A stretch of DNA of 57,134 bases, taken from NCBI GenBank assembly GCA_037178625.1, contig JAWZXG010000055.1, positions 1-57,134 of the forward strand. The letters run 5' to 3'. The translations under genes were made by a program, and so were the position numbers. Numbering within the stretch: position 1 is the first letter of the stretch; each line of letters opens with the position of its first letter. A model generated the notes under the pieces. The model searched no databases. It was not told the DNA's origin and saw only the letters and a program-made list of their open reading frames with translations. Below are positions 28,892 to 41,349 of this stretch, piece after piece. Source of the stretch: Skeletonema tropicum. Its lineage: Eukaryota; Bacillariophyta; Thalassiosirophyceae; Thalassiosirales; Thalassiosiraceae.

Positions 28892-30517
28892 TTACCAGTT
28901 CTTAACCAATATTATTTCCGACCAACCGAATGTTGTATTCCAGGTTCCCCACTTCAATAAGTAATTGACAATCTCAAAGAACATCCGAGTGGTAAACTTA
29001 TTGTTGTGTGAAGTTGTTTCCGTAATGATTGGCATTTCAAGTAGCTCTTGATAATCATTGATCTTTCCCGTAGGAGAAGGGTGTTGGATGAGTAGTTCTT
29101 CCTCCTTTGGACTAGGTAGACTGAGTAGTTCTTCCTCCTTTGGATTAGGTAGACGTAGATCGGCCATATAAAATGTGGATGATAAAGCATTGTGATTGTT
29201 CGCGAAGGGCCTATTGCCGTTTATGACTTGTGAGAAGGGCCTGTTACCGTTTGTGACTTGTGAGAAGGGCCTGTTACCGTTTGTGACTTGAACTTCAAGG
29301 TATATACAGTCATCCGCGACTTGGTACTGAAGTTTGTCGTGAAGTTGAAGTTGGTCGTATTCATCTGGAGTTCGGACGAAAAGGATTTCCTGCACGGCAC
29401 TTCTCGCAAAGATATCGATGAACAGTAAGAATCCATCAAAGAGCCGATTGCTTCGGGTGGTAATACTGGATCCGATGACGATGATTTCGTGGTAAACCAA
29501 TGCAAAGTTGCGTGATGCACCAATAGGGGTTTGAATAGCTACGCGTTTGCTGCGCTCCCCATGATTGAGACCGAGATGATGACGTTCGTAACTCACGAGA
29601 TCAGAACGAAGATCCAAATTGACTTGATTGCTCCCACCAACAATCCTTGATGCAAAACGTGCAATCATCTTGTGACGAGTGTCACCGTCGATACTTACCA
29701 AAATAGCATCATTTTCAACCAGCGAAATAATATCATATCCTGCTTGAGCGGAGAAGACAGTATATTTCACATCACTGATCTGCGACCAAATAGTATCTTC
29801 TCTCGAGGCAATATCATCGAGCAAAGCACGCATGCTGTAAGATTCACAAAATGAAGTATCTCCCGACGGACAAATGATATGATGAAGTCTAGTAGATGAT
29901 GATGTCTCCTCATATTCCTCAGCAGTATTCCTCAGCAGTAATCTCTCCCCATATTCCTCAGCAGTAATCATGACTGTATGATATCGATCCATGAAAACAT
30001 CGTTGATGATGCCGTTCCGAAGCAAGATGTGATACTGTCGATGACCACGAGTAATCTTTGCAAATGAAAAGCGATGAAACCTGCCATCGACGATGATATA
30101 GATCCTATCGGCAAGATCTTGAGAATCATGTGAATAGAACTGAGCGGCGAAGTCTTGCAAGGACTTAAGAACAACTTGATGGTGGCAGAATTCAATCTTC
30201 GCAGCAGGAGAACGAACAACAACTTGGCTTCCAAGGGCAGTATCTTCTTGGGCCTCTATCAACTTGTAGAGTAGAACTTGCTCCCCATTCATCTCGCAGG
30301 ATAAAAGTAACTCTAAATTAATAAAGTATCGCATCTTCACAGGACAGTACTCCCTAATCATCATCTTGTGATATTGCAGTCGCTCTAACGCGGTAGAGGA
30401 ATAAGATACCATGCCACGAACAACGAATGCATAGCCTTGAATGTGCGAAGGATAATATCGTACAAGCAATTCAAGTACTGACCGAGCGATGGTAATAAAC
30501 AAGATCTTGTTGGACAT
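28892..30517 (-). CDS. 541-residue protein of unknown function with short tandem repeats
   Basis: Starts at the minus-strand ATG at 30517 (MSNKILFITIARSVLELL). I do not recognise a domain. Visible features: a mixed alpha/beta N-terminal half, two short AEEY(G/E)E repeats near residue 185-205, and a region FALVYHEIIVIGSSITTRSNRLFDGFLLFIDIFARS that could be a buried beta/alpha segment. Near residues 420-450 there are three tandem copies of a ten-residue unit (QVTNGNRPFS), then two copies of LPNPKEEELL-type units. There is no signal peptide and no obvious membrane helix. The gene starts about 95 bases from the satellite array. The right-arm copy is broken near 37010, where a few bases (TCGAGAG type) are replaced. 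Confidence 0.65.
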   Translation of the reverse strand: MSNKILFITIARSVLELLVRYYPSHIQGYAFVVRGMVSYSSTALERLQYHKMMIREYCPVKMRYFINLELLLSCEMNGEQVLLYKLIEAQEDTALGSQVVVRSPAAKIEFCHHQVVLKSLQDFAAQFYSHDSQDLADRIYIIVDGRFHRFSFAKITRGHRQYHILLRNGIINDVFMDRYHTVMITAEEYGERLLLRNTAEEYEETSSSTRLHHIICPSGDTSFCESYSMRALLDDIASREDTIWSQISDVKYTVFSAQAGYDIISLVENDAILVSIDGDTRHKMIARFASRIVGGSNQVNLDLRSDLVSYERHHLGLNHGERSKRVAIQTPIGASRNFALVYHEIIVIGSSITTRSNRLFDGFLLFIDIFARSAVQEILFVRTPDEYDQLQLHDKLQYQVADDCIYLEVQVTNGNRPFSQVTNGNRPFSQVINGNRPFANNHNALSSTFYMADLRLPNPKEEELLSLPSPKEEELLIQHPSPTGKINDYQELLEMPIITETTSHNNKFTTRMFFEIVNYLLKWGTWNTTFGWSEIILVKNW

Positions 30518-30612
30518 GTGATCGTAGTTGTCTTGATGATCGAGAACAAGTATAATGCAATGACCGATCTCATGGAACTTGTGAGTGATAATGTCACTAG
30601 ACAGGACATCAA

Positions 30613-33600
30613 ATATCTAGCTCTGGGCATCGATATCCAGTGAGATTTCTAGGACTGGACATCGATATCGCCTGATATCTAGCACTGGGCATCGATATCC
30701 TGTGAGATATCTAGCACTGGGCATCGATATCGCAAGATTTCTAGCACTGGGCATCGGCATCAATATCCAGTGAGATATCTAGCACTGGGCATCGATATCC
30801 AGTGAGAGGATATCTAACACTGGGCATCGATGTCACCAGATATCTAGCACTGGGCATCAATATCCCCAGATATCCAGCACTGGGCATAGATATCCCCAGA
30901 TATCTAGCTCTGGGCATCGATATCCAATGAGATATCTAGCACTGGGCATCGATATCACCATATATCTAGCACTGGGCATCGATATCCAGCACTGGGCATC
31001 GATATCCAGTGAGATATCTAGCTCTGGGCATCAATATCCAATGAGATATCTAGCACTGGGCATCGATATCACCATATATCTAGCACTGGGCATCGATATC
31101 CATTGAGATATCTAGCACTGGGCATTGATATCCAGTGAGATATCTAGCACTGGGCATCGATATCCAGTGAGAGGATATCTAACACTGGGCATCGAATGTC
31201 ACCAGATATCTTGCACTGGGCATCAATATCCCCAGATATCCAGCACTGGGCATAGATATCCCCAGATATCTAGCTCTGGGCATCGATATCCAATGAGATA
31301 TCTAGCACTGGGCATCGATATCACCATATATCTAGCACTGGGCATCGATATCCAGCACTGGGCATCGATATCCAGTGAGATATCTAGCTCTGGGCATCAA
31401 TATCCAATGAGATATCTAGCACTGGGCATCGATATCCATTGAGATATCTAGCACAGGGCATCGATATCCAGTGAGATATCTAGCACTGGGCATTGATATG
31501 CCCAGATATCCAGCACTGTGCATTGATATCCCCAGATAGCCAGCACTGGGCATCAATATCGCCAGATATCTAGCTCTGGGCATCGATATCCAGTGAGATA
31601 TCTAGGACTGGACATCAATATCGCCTGATATCTAGCACTGGGCATCGATATCCTGTGAGATATCTAGCACTGGGCATCGATATCGCAAGATTTCTAGCAC
31701 TGGGCATCGATATCCAGTGAGATATCTAGCACTGGGCATCGATATCCAGTGAGAGGATATCTAACACTGGGCATCGATGTTACCAGATATCTAGCACTGG
31801 GCATCAATATCCCCAGATATCCAGCACTGGGCATAGATATCCCCAGATATCTAGCTCTGGGCATCGATATCCAATGAGATATATCTAGCACTGGGCATCG
31901 ATATCACCATATATCTAGCACTGGGCATCGATATCCAGTGAGATATCTAGCTCTGGGCATCAATATCCAATGAGATATCTAGCACTGGGCATCGATATCA
32001 CCATATATCTAGCACTGGGCATCGATATCCATTGAGATATCTAGCACAGGGCATCGATATCCAGTGAGATATCTAGCACTGGGCATTGATATGCCCAGAT
32101 ATCCAGCACTGTGCATCGATATCCCCAGATAGCCAGCACTGGGCATCAATATCGCCAGATATCTAGCTCTGGGCATCGATATCCAGTGAGATATCTAGGA
32201 CTGGACATCGATATCGCCTGATATCTAGCACTGGGCATCAATATCCTGTGAGATATCTAGCACTGGGCATCGATATCGCAAGATTTCTAGCACTGGGCAT
32301 CGATATCCAGTGAGATATCTAGCACTGGGCATCGATATCCAGTGAGAGGATATCTAACACTGGGCATCGATGTCACCAGATATCTAGCACTGGGCATCAA
32401 TATCCCCAGATATCCAGCACTGGGCATAGATATCCCCAGATATCTAGCTCTGGGCATCGATATCCAATGAGATATCTAGCACTGGGCATCGATATCACCA
32501 TATATCTAGCACTGGGCATCGATATCCAGCACTGGGCATCGATATCCAGTGAGATATCTAGCTCTGGGCATCAATATCCAATGAGATATCTAGCACTGGG
32601 CATCGATATCACCATATATCTAGCACTGGGCATCGATATCCATTGAGATATCTAGCACAGGGCATCGATATCCAGTGAGATATCTAGCACTGGGCATTGA
32701 TATGCCCAGATATCCAGCACTGTGCATCGATATCCCCAGATAGCCAGCACTGGGCATCAATATCGCCAGATATCTAGCTCTGGGCATCGATATCCAGTGA
32801 GATATCTAGGACTGGACATCGATATCGCCTGATATCTAGCACTGGGCATCGATATCCTGTGAGATATCTAGCACTGGGCATCGATATCGCAAGATTTCTA
32901 GCACTGGGCATCGATATCCAGTGAGATATCTAGCACTGGGCATCGATATCCAGTGAGAGGATATCTAACACTGGGCATCGATGTCACCAGATATCTAGCA
33001 CTGGGCATCAATATCCCCAGATATCCAGCACTGGGCATAGATATCCCCAGATATCTAGCTCTGGGCATCGATATCCAATGAGATATCTAGCACTGGGCAT
33101 CGATATCACCATATATCTAGCACTGGGCATCGATATCCAGCACTGGCATCGATATCCAGTGAGATATCTAGCTCTGGGCATCAATATCCAATGAGATATC
33201 TAGCACTGGGCATCGATATCACCATATATCTAGCACTGGGCATCGATATCCATTGAGATATCTAGCACAGGGCATCGATATCCAGTGAGATATCTAGCAC
33301 TGGGCATTGATATGCCCAGATATCCAGCACTGTGCATCGATATCCCAAGATAGCCAGCACTGGGCATCAATATCGCCAGATATCTAGCTCTGGGCATCGA
33401 TATCCAGTGAGATATCTAGGACTGGACATCAGATATCTGGCGATATTGATGCCCAGTGCTGGCTATCTTGGGATATCGATGCACAGTGCTGGATATCTGG
33501 GCATATCAATGCCCAGTGCTAGATATCTCACTGGATATCGATGCCCTGTGCTAGATATCTCAATGGATATCGATGCCCAGTGCTAGATATATGGTGATAT

Positions 33601-36212
33601 CGATGCCCAGTGCTAGATATCTCATTGGATATTGATGCCCAGAGCTAGATATCTCACTGGATATCGATGCCCAGTGCTGGATATCGATGCCCAGTGCTAG
33701 ATATATGGTGATATCGATGCCCAGTGCTAGATATCTCATTGGATATCGATGCCCAGAGCTAATAGATATCTGGGGATATCTATGCCCAGTGCTGGATATC
33801 TGGGGATATTGATGCCCAGTGCTAGATATCTGGTGACATCGATGCCCAGTGTTAGATATCCTCTCACTGGATATCGATGCCCAGTGCTAGATATCTCACT
33901 GGATATCGATGCCCAGTGCTAGAAATCTTGCGATATCGATGCCCAGTGCTAGATATCTCACAGGATATCGATGCCCAGTGCTAGATATCAGGCGATATCG
34001 ATGTCCAGTCCTAGATATCTCACTGGATATCGATGCCCAGAGCTAGATATCTGGCGATATTGATGCCCAGTGCTGGCTATCTGGGGATATCGATGCACAG
34101 TGCTGGATATCTGGGCATATCAATGCCCAGTGCTAGATATCTCACTGGATATCGATGCCCTGTGCTAGATATCTCAATGGATATCGATGCCCAGTGCTAG
34201 ATATATGGTGATATCGATGCCCAGTGCTAGATATCTCATTGGATATTGATGCCCAGAGCTAGATATCTCACTGGATATCGATGCCCAGTGCTGGATATCG
34301 ATGCCCAGTGCTAGATATATGGTGATATCGATGCCCAGTGCTAGATATCTCATTGGATATCGATGCCCAGAGCTAGATATCTGGGGATATCTATGCCCAG
34401 TGCTGGATATCTGGGGATATTGATGCCCAGTGCTAGATATCTGGTGACATCGATGCCCAGTGTTAGATATCCTCTCACTGGATATCGATGCCCAGTGCTA
34501 GATATCTCACTGGATATCGATGCCCAGTGCTAGAAATCTTGCGATATCGATGCCCAGTGCTAGATATCTCACAGGATATTGATGCCCAGTGCTAGATATC
34601 AGGCGATATCGATGTCCAGTCCTAGATATCTCACTGGATATCGATGCCCAGAGCTAGATATCTGGCGATATTGATGCCCAGTGCTGGCTATCTGGGGATA
34701 TCGATGCACAGTGCTGGATATCTGGGCATATCAATGCCCAGTGCTAGATATCTCACTGGATATCGATGCCCTGTGCTAGATATCTCAATGGATATCGATG
34801 CCCAGTGCTAGATATATGGTGATATCGATGCCCAGTGCTAGATATCTCATTGGATATTGATGCCCAGAGCTAGATATCTCACTGGATATCGATGCCCAGT
34901 GCTAGATATATGGTGATATCGATGCCCAGTGCTAGATATATCTCATTGGATATCGATGCCCAGAGCTAGATATCTGGGGATATCTATGCCCAGTGCTGGA
35001 TATCTGGGGATATTGATGCCCAGTGCTAGATATCTGGTAACATCGATGCCCAGTGTTAGATATCCTCTCACTGGATATCGATGCCCAGTGCTAGATATCT
35101 CACTGGATATCGATGCCCAGTGCTAGAAATCTTGCGATATCGATGCCCAGTGCTAGATATCTCACAGGATATCGATGCCCAGTGCTAGATATCAGGCGAT
35201 ATTGATGTCCAGTCCTAGATATCTCACTGGATATCGATGCCCAGAGAGCTAGATATCTGGCGATATTGATGCCCAGTGCTGGCTATCTGGGGATATCAAT
35301 GCACAGTGCTGGATATCTGGGCATATCAATGCCCAGTGCTAGATATCTCACTGGATATCGATGCCCTGTGCTAGATATCTCAATGGATATCGATGCCCAG
35401 TGCTAGATATCTCATTGGATATTGATGCCCAGAGCTAGATATCTCACTGGATATCGATGCCCAGTGCTGGATATCGATGCCCAGTGCTAGATATATTGGT
35501 GATATCGATGCCCAGTGCTAGATATCTCATTGGATATCGATGCCCAGAGCTAGATATCTGGGGATATCTATGCCCAGTGCTGGATATCTGGGGATATTGA
35601 TGCCCAGTGCAAGATATCTGGTGACATTCGATGCCCAGTGTTAGATATCCTCTCACTGGATATCGATGCCCAGTGCTAGATATCTCACTGGATATCAATG
35701 CCCAGTGCTAGATATCTCAATGGATATCGATGCCCAGTGCTAGATATATGGTGATATCGATGCCCAGTGCTAGATATCTCATTGGATATTGATGCCCAGA
35801 GCTAGATATCTCACTGGATATCGATGCCCAGTGCTGGATATCGATGCCCAGTGCTAGATATATGGTGATATCGATGCCCAGTGCTAGATATCTCATTGGA
35901 TATCGATGCCCAGAGCTAGATATCTGGGGATATCTATGCCCAGTGCTGGATATCTGGGGATATTGATGCCCAGTGCTAGATATCTGGTGACATCGATGCC
36001 CAGTGTTAGATATCCTCTCACTGGATATCGATGCCCAGTGCTAGATATCTCACTGGATATTGATGCCGATGCCCAGTGCTAGAAATCTTGCGATATCGAT
36101 GCCCAGTGCTAGATATCTCACAGGATATCGATGCCCAGTGCTAGATATCAGGCGATATCGATGTCCAGTCCTAGAAATCTCACTGGATATCGATGCCCAG
36201 AGCTAGATATTT
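30613..36212. repeat. Satellite array of 30-32-base quasi-palindromic monomers
   Basis: Tandem monomers such as CTAGCACTGGGCATCGATAT plus a variable 10-12-base end (CCAGTGAGATAT, CACCATATAT, CCCCAGATAT). Each full monomer contains CACTGG ... CCAGTG inverted around GCATCGATAT, and GATATC and ATCGAT palindromes. Monomers form a higher-order repeat: the marker AGTGAGAGGA occurs at 30801, 31166, 31748, 32341 and 32952 (steps 365, 582, 593, 611), and its complement mirrors these after 33431. At about 33386-33430 the orientation of the array reverses. Short open frames inside are by-products of the repeat. Function unknown; satellite DNA is the only safe name. Confidence 0.95.
33386..33430. other. 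Asymmetric 45-base centre of the palindrome
   Basis: This is the only unpaired sequence between the arms. It is itself ordinary satellite sequence in left-arm orientation (AGCTCTGGGCATCGATATCC ... GGACTGGACATC). The arms begin AGATATCT on each side. A private variant (TATCCCAAGATAGCC instead of the usual TATCCCCAGATAGCC) sits at the same distance on both sides. Confidence 0.9.
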
Positions 36213-36304
36213 GATGTCCTGTCTAGTGACATTATCACTCACAGTTCCATGAGATCGGTCATTGCATTATACTTGTTCTCGATCATCAAGACAACTACGA
36301 TCAC

Positions 36305-37928
36305 ATGTCCAACAAGATCTTGTTTATTACCATCGCTCGGTCAGTACTTGAATTGCTTGTACGATATTATCCTTCGCACATTCAAGGCTATGCATTCGTT
36401 GTTCGTGGCATGGTATCTTATTCCTCTACCGCGTTAGAGCGACTGCAATATCACAAGATGATGATTAGGGAGTACTGTCCTGTGAAGATGCGATACTTTA
36501 TTAATTTAGAGTTACTTTTATCCTGCGAGATGAATGGGGAGCAAGTTCTACTCTACAAGTTGATAGAGGCCCAAGAAGATACTGCCCTTGGAAGCCAAGT
36601 TGTTGTTCGTTCTCCTGCTGCGAAGATTGAATTCTGCCACCATCAAGTTGTTCTTAAGTCCTTGCAAGACTTCGCCGCTCAGTTCTATTCACATGATTCT
36701 CAAGATCTTGCCGATAGGATCTATATCATCGTCGATGGCAGGTTTCATCGCTTTTCATTTGCAAAGATTACTCGTGGTCATCGACAGTATCACATCTTGC
36801 TTCGGAACGGCATCATCAACGATGTTTTCATGGATCGATATCATACAGTCATGATTACTGCTGAGGAATATGGGGAGAGATTACTGCTGAGGAATACTGC
36901 TGAGGAATATGAGGAGACATCATCATCTACTAGACTTCATCATATCATTTGTCCGTCGGGAGATACTTCATTTTGTGAATCTTACAGCATGCGTGCTTTG
37001 CTCGATGATATTGCCGATAGAAGATACTATTTGGTCGCAGATCAGTGATGTGAAATATACTGTCTTCTCCGCTCAAGCAGGATATGATATTATTTCGCTG
37101 GTTGAAAATGATGCTATTTTGGTAAGTATCGACGGTGACACTCGTCACAAGATGATTGCACGTTTTGCATCAAGGATTGTTGGTGGGAGCAATCAAGTCA
37201 ATTTGGATCTTCGTTCTGATCTCGTGAGTTACGAACGTCATCATCTCGGTCTCAATCATGGGGAGCGCAGCAAACGCGTAGCTATTCAAACCCCTATTGG
37301 TGCATCACGCAACTTTGCATTGGTTTACCACGAAATCATCGTCATCGGATCCAGTATTACCACCCGAAGCAATCGGCTCTTTGATGGATTCTTACTGTTC
37401 ATCGATATCTTTGCGAGAAGTGCCGTGCAGGAAATCCTTTTCGTCCGAACTCCAGATGAATACGACCAACTTCAACTTCACGACAAACTTCAGTACCAAG
37501 TCGCGGATGACTGTATATACCTTGAAGTTCAAGTCACAAACGGTAACAGGCCCTTCTCACAAGTCACAAACGGTAACAGGCCCTTCTCACAAGTCATAAA
37601 CGGCAATAGGCCCTTCGCGAACAATCACAATGCTTTATCATCCACATTTTATATGGCCGATCTACGTCTACCTAATCCAAAGGAGGAAGAACTACTCAGT
37701 CTACCTAGTCCAAAGGAGGAAGAACTACTCATCCAACACCCTTCTCCTACGGGAAAGATCAATGATTATCAAGAGCTACTTGAAATGCCAATCATTACGG
37801 AAACAACTTCACACAACAATAAGTTTACCACTCGGATGTTCTTTGAGATTGTCAATTACTTATTGAAGTGGGGAACCTGGAATACAACATTCGGTTGGTC
37901 GGAAATAATATTGGTTAAGAACTGGTAA
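36305..37928 (+). CDS. 541-residue unknown protein, right-arm copy (frameshifted)
   Basis: Same start (ATG 36305) and same end as the left-arm gene. A small substitution/deletion near 37012-37020 (GCCGATAGAAG for GCCTCGAGAGAAG) moves the frame, so the copy reads as two overlapping pieces. Everything else, including the QVTNGNRPFS triplicate, is preserved. Confidence 0.8.
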
Positions 37929-38516
37929 GAGAAATTGGGGAGAGATAGTTTAGGAAAGGTATATGGGAAAGGAAGATGGGGATAGGTTTGTTGTATGGAA
38001 AGAAATGATGATTATTACGCAGGTTGGGGAGTATTGAACTATGTTTTGGAACGCTGCCTTTCCATCATCATTATCGGGAATATTGGATTTAGGAATTATG
38101 GGAACATGGATTTACGTTATTTTGATTCGTCACGGAATCGGACATCTGCTTGTTCTTTTGGCGGGATAAGATTTTATCTCATCAAGAATTGAAGATCGAC
38201 CATGGCACGTCGATACCTCACAGTCGAAGAAATAGAAATAAACAATAACACCGTGTAGTAAGTAGACGCCTATGGCGGATCTTTCTCTCAGTAATACTTC
38301 GGGAATCGAGTAGGAATAGCCGTGCCTTAGTGCACCAGTTTCCGGCTAATTTGGGCTTTAGGAATCTTATCCCCAGCAACGTTGTCTCTCCCAACCTACG
38401 ACACCAGATCGGGTGAAACCTCTCGCTACGGCCACGTTCACTTCTTCAGGATCGTCCATTGTCCGCGGAGCCTTGCAGCTTGTATGGCATTCGACAGATT
38501 ATTGCTTACTTTAGAT

Positions 38517-38903
38517 CTAGCTTTGGGCCACAATGGCCAAAATTATATTTTGGGGAGTTGCCGAATATGCTTTTCCAGTATCACCATCCTTTTGTCGACC
38601 ATAATGGGGGTTCTATACATGTGTTGGCTGTAAAATAATTCCAATGCTCCGCTGAGAAATGCATGTGAGAGTCCACTAGCTTTTTGCTGCACAAATTTGG
38701 CAGGCCATCAGCCATCAAAGCTAGTACCAAGCTAGAGAGCACCTTCAAATGCATATCTCGACGAAAATATAAGGCTTCACCACCTGCCCCTCAGTATATA
38801 TACTCTCATAATAGTCACCTAAAGGATAGTATCTCGGGACAAGCATGTAAACCACTTCCCTGAAACTTAATTTTGGCCACCACGCACCACGGCCCAAAGC
38901 TAG
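38517..38903. mobile_element. Candidate TIR element, right-arm copy
   Basis: Mirror of 27916-28304, 387 bases, with the same CTAGCTTTGGGCC ends; it differs by small indels (for example GGGGGTTCTATACATG against the left-arm CATGTATAGAAAACCCCC). Confidence 0.5.
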
Positions 38904-39185
38904 AGCATTTCACTAACAAAAAAATTGCGGGAAAGGCTCCGGTTCCAAAAAATCGACGCGCACGGCCTTTATACACGACGTGAAACTGCAGAAAATGGCG
39001 TTAGTTACACAAGACGTGAAACTGCAGAAAGGGGACGTGCATCCCCGGACGTGCATTTCCTCAGCTCCAAAAATACTCTGTGTAAACATATCTTTTGCGA
39101 CGGTAATCACAGAAGCAAACCAGGTCAGCCAAATAAAAGATATAAAAGATCAACAATCCACAATACCTATCGCAATAATAACAAC

Positions 39186-39857
39186 ATGGCATCTGAAAAT
39201 CCATACTTGATATACGCGCCCATTGCTGGACGTGCAGAACTCGCACGTCTCATCGCGGCCGCTGGCGGAATCACCATCACCGAATCCGCCAACATGGCCA
39301 ACTTTGGTTCGCCAGAAATTAAAGAAACGGGAGAAAGTAAAACGAATTACATGTCTCCCAGCGGTATGCCTCTACTGCAACATGGCGATCTTAAAATGTC
39401 GCAGAGTGGTGCCATCGAGGCGTACTTGGCGTCTATTGCTCCTCGGTACAAGGATCTAACAGCTCAACAAAGAGCAAAAGATATGATGTTCATGCAAATT
39501 AAGGAGGAGCTGCTTCAATACTGCGCCAAGGCCATCTTTACCACCCAAACGGAAGACAAAAGCAAAGCCGTCAAAGACGTGTGCGCCTTGTTTGATAAGT
39601 GGTTTGGTGTAATTGAAGAACAACTTCCTGCCGAGGGCTTCATTCAAGGCTTGCCCTACCCCACACCCGCTGATCTTGCATTGTTGAATATTACTATTGC
39701 CGCCCTACCATTTGGGAGCGCTGCGAAGCTTGCTCAGTATGATTTTGGGAAGTGGGAGAAGGTGACGGCACTTTGTGATAAAGTCAAGGCGGATGAAAAT
39801 GTGGCAAAATATTTGAGTGCTAGCACCTACACTGATGCTAACCCATTTGGTGTCTAG
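39186..39857 (+). CDS. Glutathione S-transferase, sigma-like (intact copy)
   Basis: 223 codons from ATG 39186 (MASENPYLIYAPIAGR); the longer frame upstream lacks an ATG. The N-terminal thioredoxin fold has LIYAPIAGRAELARLI (residues 8-23) with the likely catalytic Tyr10. It continues through SPSGMPLLQHGDLKMSQSGAIEAYLA, in which the cis-Pro and the QS glutathione-binding pair are visible. The all-alpha C-domain (about 95-205) includes PTPADLALLNI, the usual hydrophobic-staple/Asp region. The length fits cytosolic GSTs. The C-terminus ends TYTDANPFGV. There is no targeting sequence, so it is cytosolic. The upstream sequence contains GTGAAACTGCAGAAA repeats, possibly regulatory. The left-arm copy is frameshifted twice. 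Confidence 0.92.
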   Translation: MASENPYLIYAPIAGRAELARLIAAAGGITITESANMANFGSPEIKETGESKTNYMSPSGMPLLQHGDLKMSQSGAIEAYLASIAPRYKDLTAQQRAKDMMFMQIKEELLQYCAKAIFTTQTEDKSKAVKDVCALFDKWFGVIEEQLPAEGFIQGLPYPTPADLALLNITIAALPFGSAAKLAQYDFGKWEKVTALCDKVKADENVAKYLSASTYTDANPFGV

Positions 39858-40727
39858 AAGAGACGGAGAGATTTTACAGAATTTTTTACAGAATTGAAAT
39901 TGAAGGTTCATTCCCAAATTTCAGATATCTACCACATGAAACTTTGATGTTGGGATGCAGAGAATACCGTCGGATTCAGTACTAATAGAGGAGGTATAAA
40001 AGGGATGAGTAATACTAAGGAACATTATTGTTGGCTGATGCTAATAATGTTACTACAGCAACATGATATCTTTTTTGCCCAACTCTCTTGGAATGAAATG
40101 TACAACATCTCCCTGCGCTACCCCTGCCCCTGCAGCTTATGATGCGGATGCTTTCCCATGTACGCCCAAGTTGCTTAGTCTAAGTGACTCTACACATTCG
40201 AAATGAATCGCCTCTTGAGATAGATCTAAAATACTCATCATTGGTCATTGGTGACCGACTGCCGACTAACGACGTGTCAGCTCTTGGGAACAGATCTTGG
40301 CTTGGTCTGATCAGACAGCAGACAGTCACATCAACACTGGTGAGTGATTCAATAGATTCGAGTACATATGTGTTCCGGAAGCTTGCTTTGCGCATAGCGT
40401 GGATGGGGCTCGGCACTCAGAACGGCACATTTTCTTTCTCTGTTTCTGTTTCCGATAAAATCATCCACACACACACAACACAACATCATCATAGATCATC
40501 ATCATCCATTGATGTTGATGTTGCGGTTAATGATTGCGCAGGTGCCACCCATCATTGAGTAGGTACATTACTTCCTTCTTTCGGACGACCGCAATAGTTC
40601 TTCAGCAGCTACAGGTAATCCATCCACTTGATTATCTTAAAATTCAGCTTCCGTCTCAGCCATCATTCAGCGCAGCATAGCGCAAGCAATTGAAAAAGAA
40701 GCGCAACAAACATCAACATACAAAGAG

Positions 40728-41349
40728 ATGACACCCAAAAAATACATCGTATTCGACGACTTGGAAGTAAAACTCTTCAGCGTCTTCCTCACCCTCTGGC
40801 TACTAGCCTACTACCACCCCTCTCTCAAACTACCTCGCGAGAAGTTGTCCAACATCCACAGCGTCCCGTTGTGCATCCTAGCCTTATTGTCCTTACAACA
40901 CATCCTACCAGAGTCAATACCGCTTTGCTACAGCTCCTCCTACTTCGTCGTTGATATCATCGATGAGGGGTTTATTAATCGAGATGTCATGTGGACCATA
41001 CACGGGGTGATTTCACTAGGATTAAATCTGGGCACGGCAATGAGTCTCACGCATCGCAACCTACGGAGTGTGAGCAAGGGGTATTTAGTGGAGGGGAGCA
41101 CCTACCCTTTCAACTACTGGAAGGGATGCAAGAGTTACTTGTCATTTGTGGTGTTCTTTGGGACCTTTACGGTGTGTCGAGTGATTTGGGTTCCCTACTT
41201 TTTATATGACACATATGTGAATGAATTGGATGGGGAGACGGATTTGTTGTTGTATCTGAGTGTGTTGTTTTTGTTTGTTGAATGGGGCTTGGTATGTGAA
41301 GATGTGTCAAATGTTGTTTCATTATCGTATCCCGAAGAAGATGGAGTAG
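40728..41349 (+). CDS. TLC-domain membrane protein (right-arm copy, C-terminus shifted)
   Basis: Starts at ATG 40728 (MTPKKYIVFDDLEVKLF), which is intact here. One extra T near 41270 (five instead of four) shifts the last ~30 residues away from the LNGAWYVKMCQML helix read in the left arm, and the shifted frame runs on to 41363. The correct stop position corresponds to TAG 41347-41349. Together the two arms support a 206-residue TLC-family protein with about five to six membrane helices, probably of the endoplasmic reticulum or plasma membrane. Confidence 0.8.

Larger units (their letters stand above)
9702..33385 (+). repeat. Left arm of a giant (47 kb) palindrome
   Basis: Every gene and element from 9702 to 33385 occurs in reverse complement between 33431 and 57134. 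Coordinates pair so that x plus its mirror is 66816 at the centre and 66836 at the outer end; the net length difference over 23.7 kb is only about 20 bases. Examples: 12159 pairs with 54675, 15696 with 51138, 23324-23535 with 43286-43497. The remaining differences are mainly small indels. The left side of the window continues beyond the palindrome, but the right side ends exactly at the last paired base. Confidence 0.97.

Noticed and set aside
31125..35698. Open frames of 60-105 codons within the array
   Set aside because: They are translations of the tandem monomer in either orientation, with no start context or family signature.
30613..36212. CRISPR-like array
   Set aside because: Units of 30-32 bases are contiguous variants of one sequence with no unique spacers, and the genome is eukaryotic; it is a satellite.
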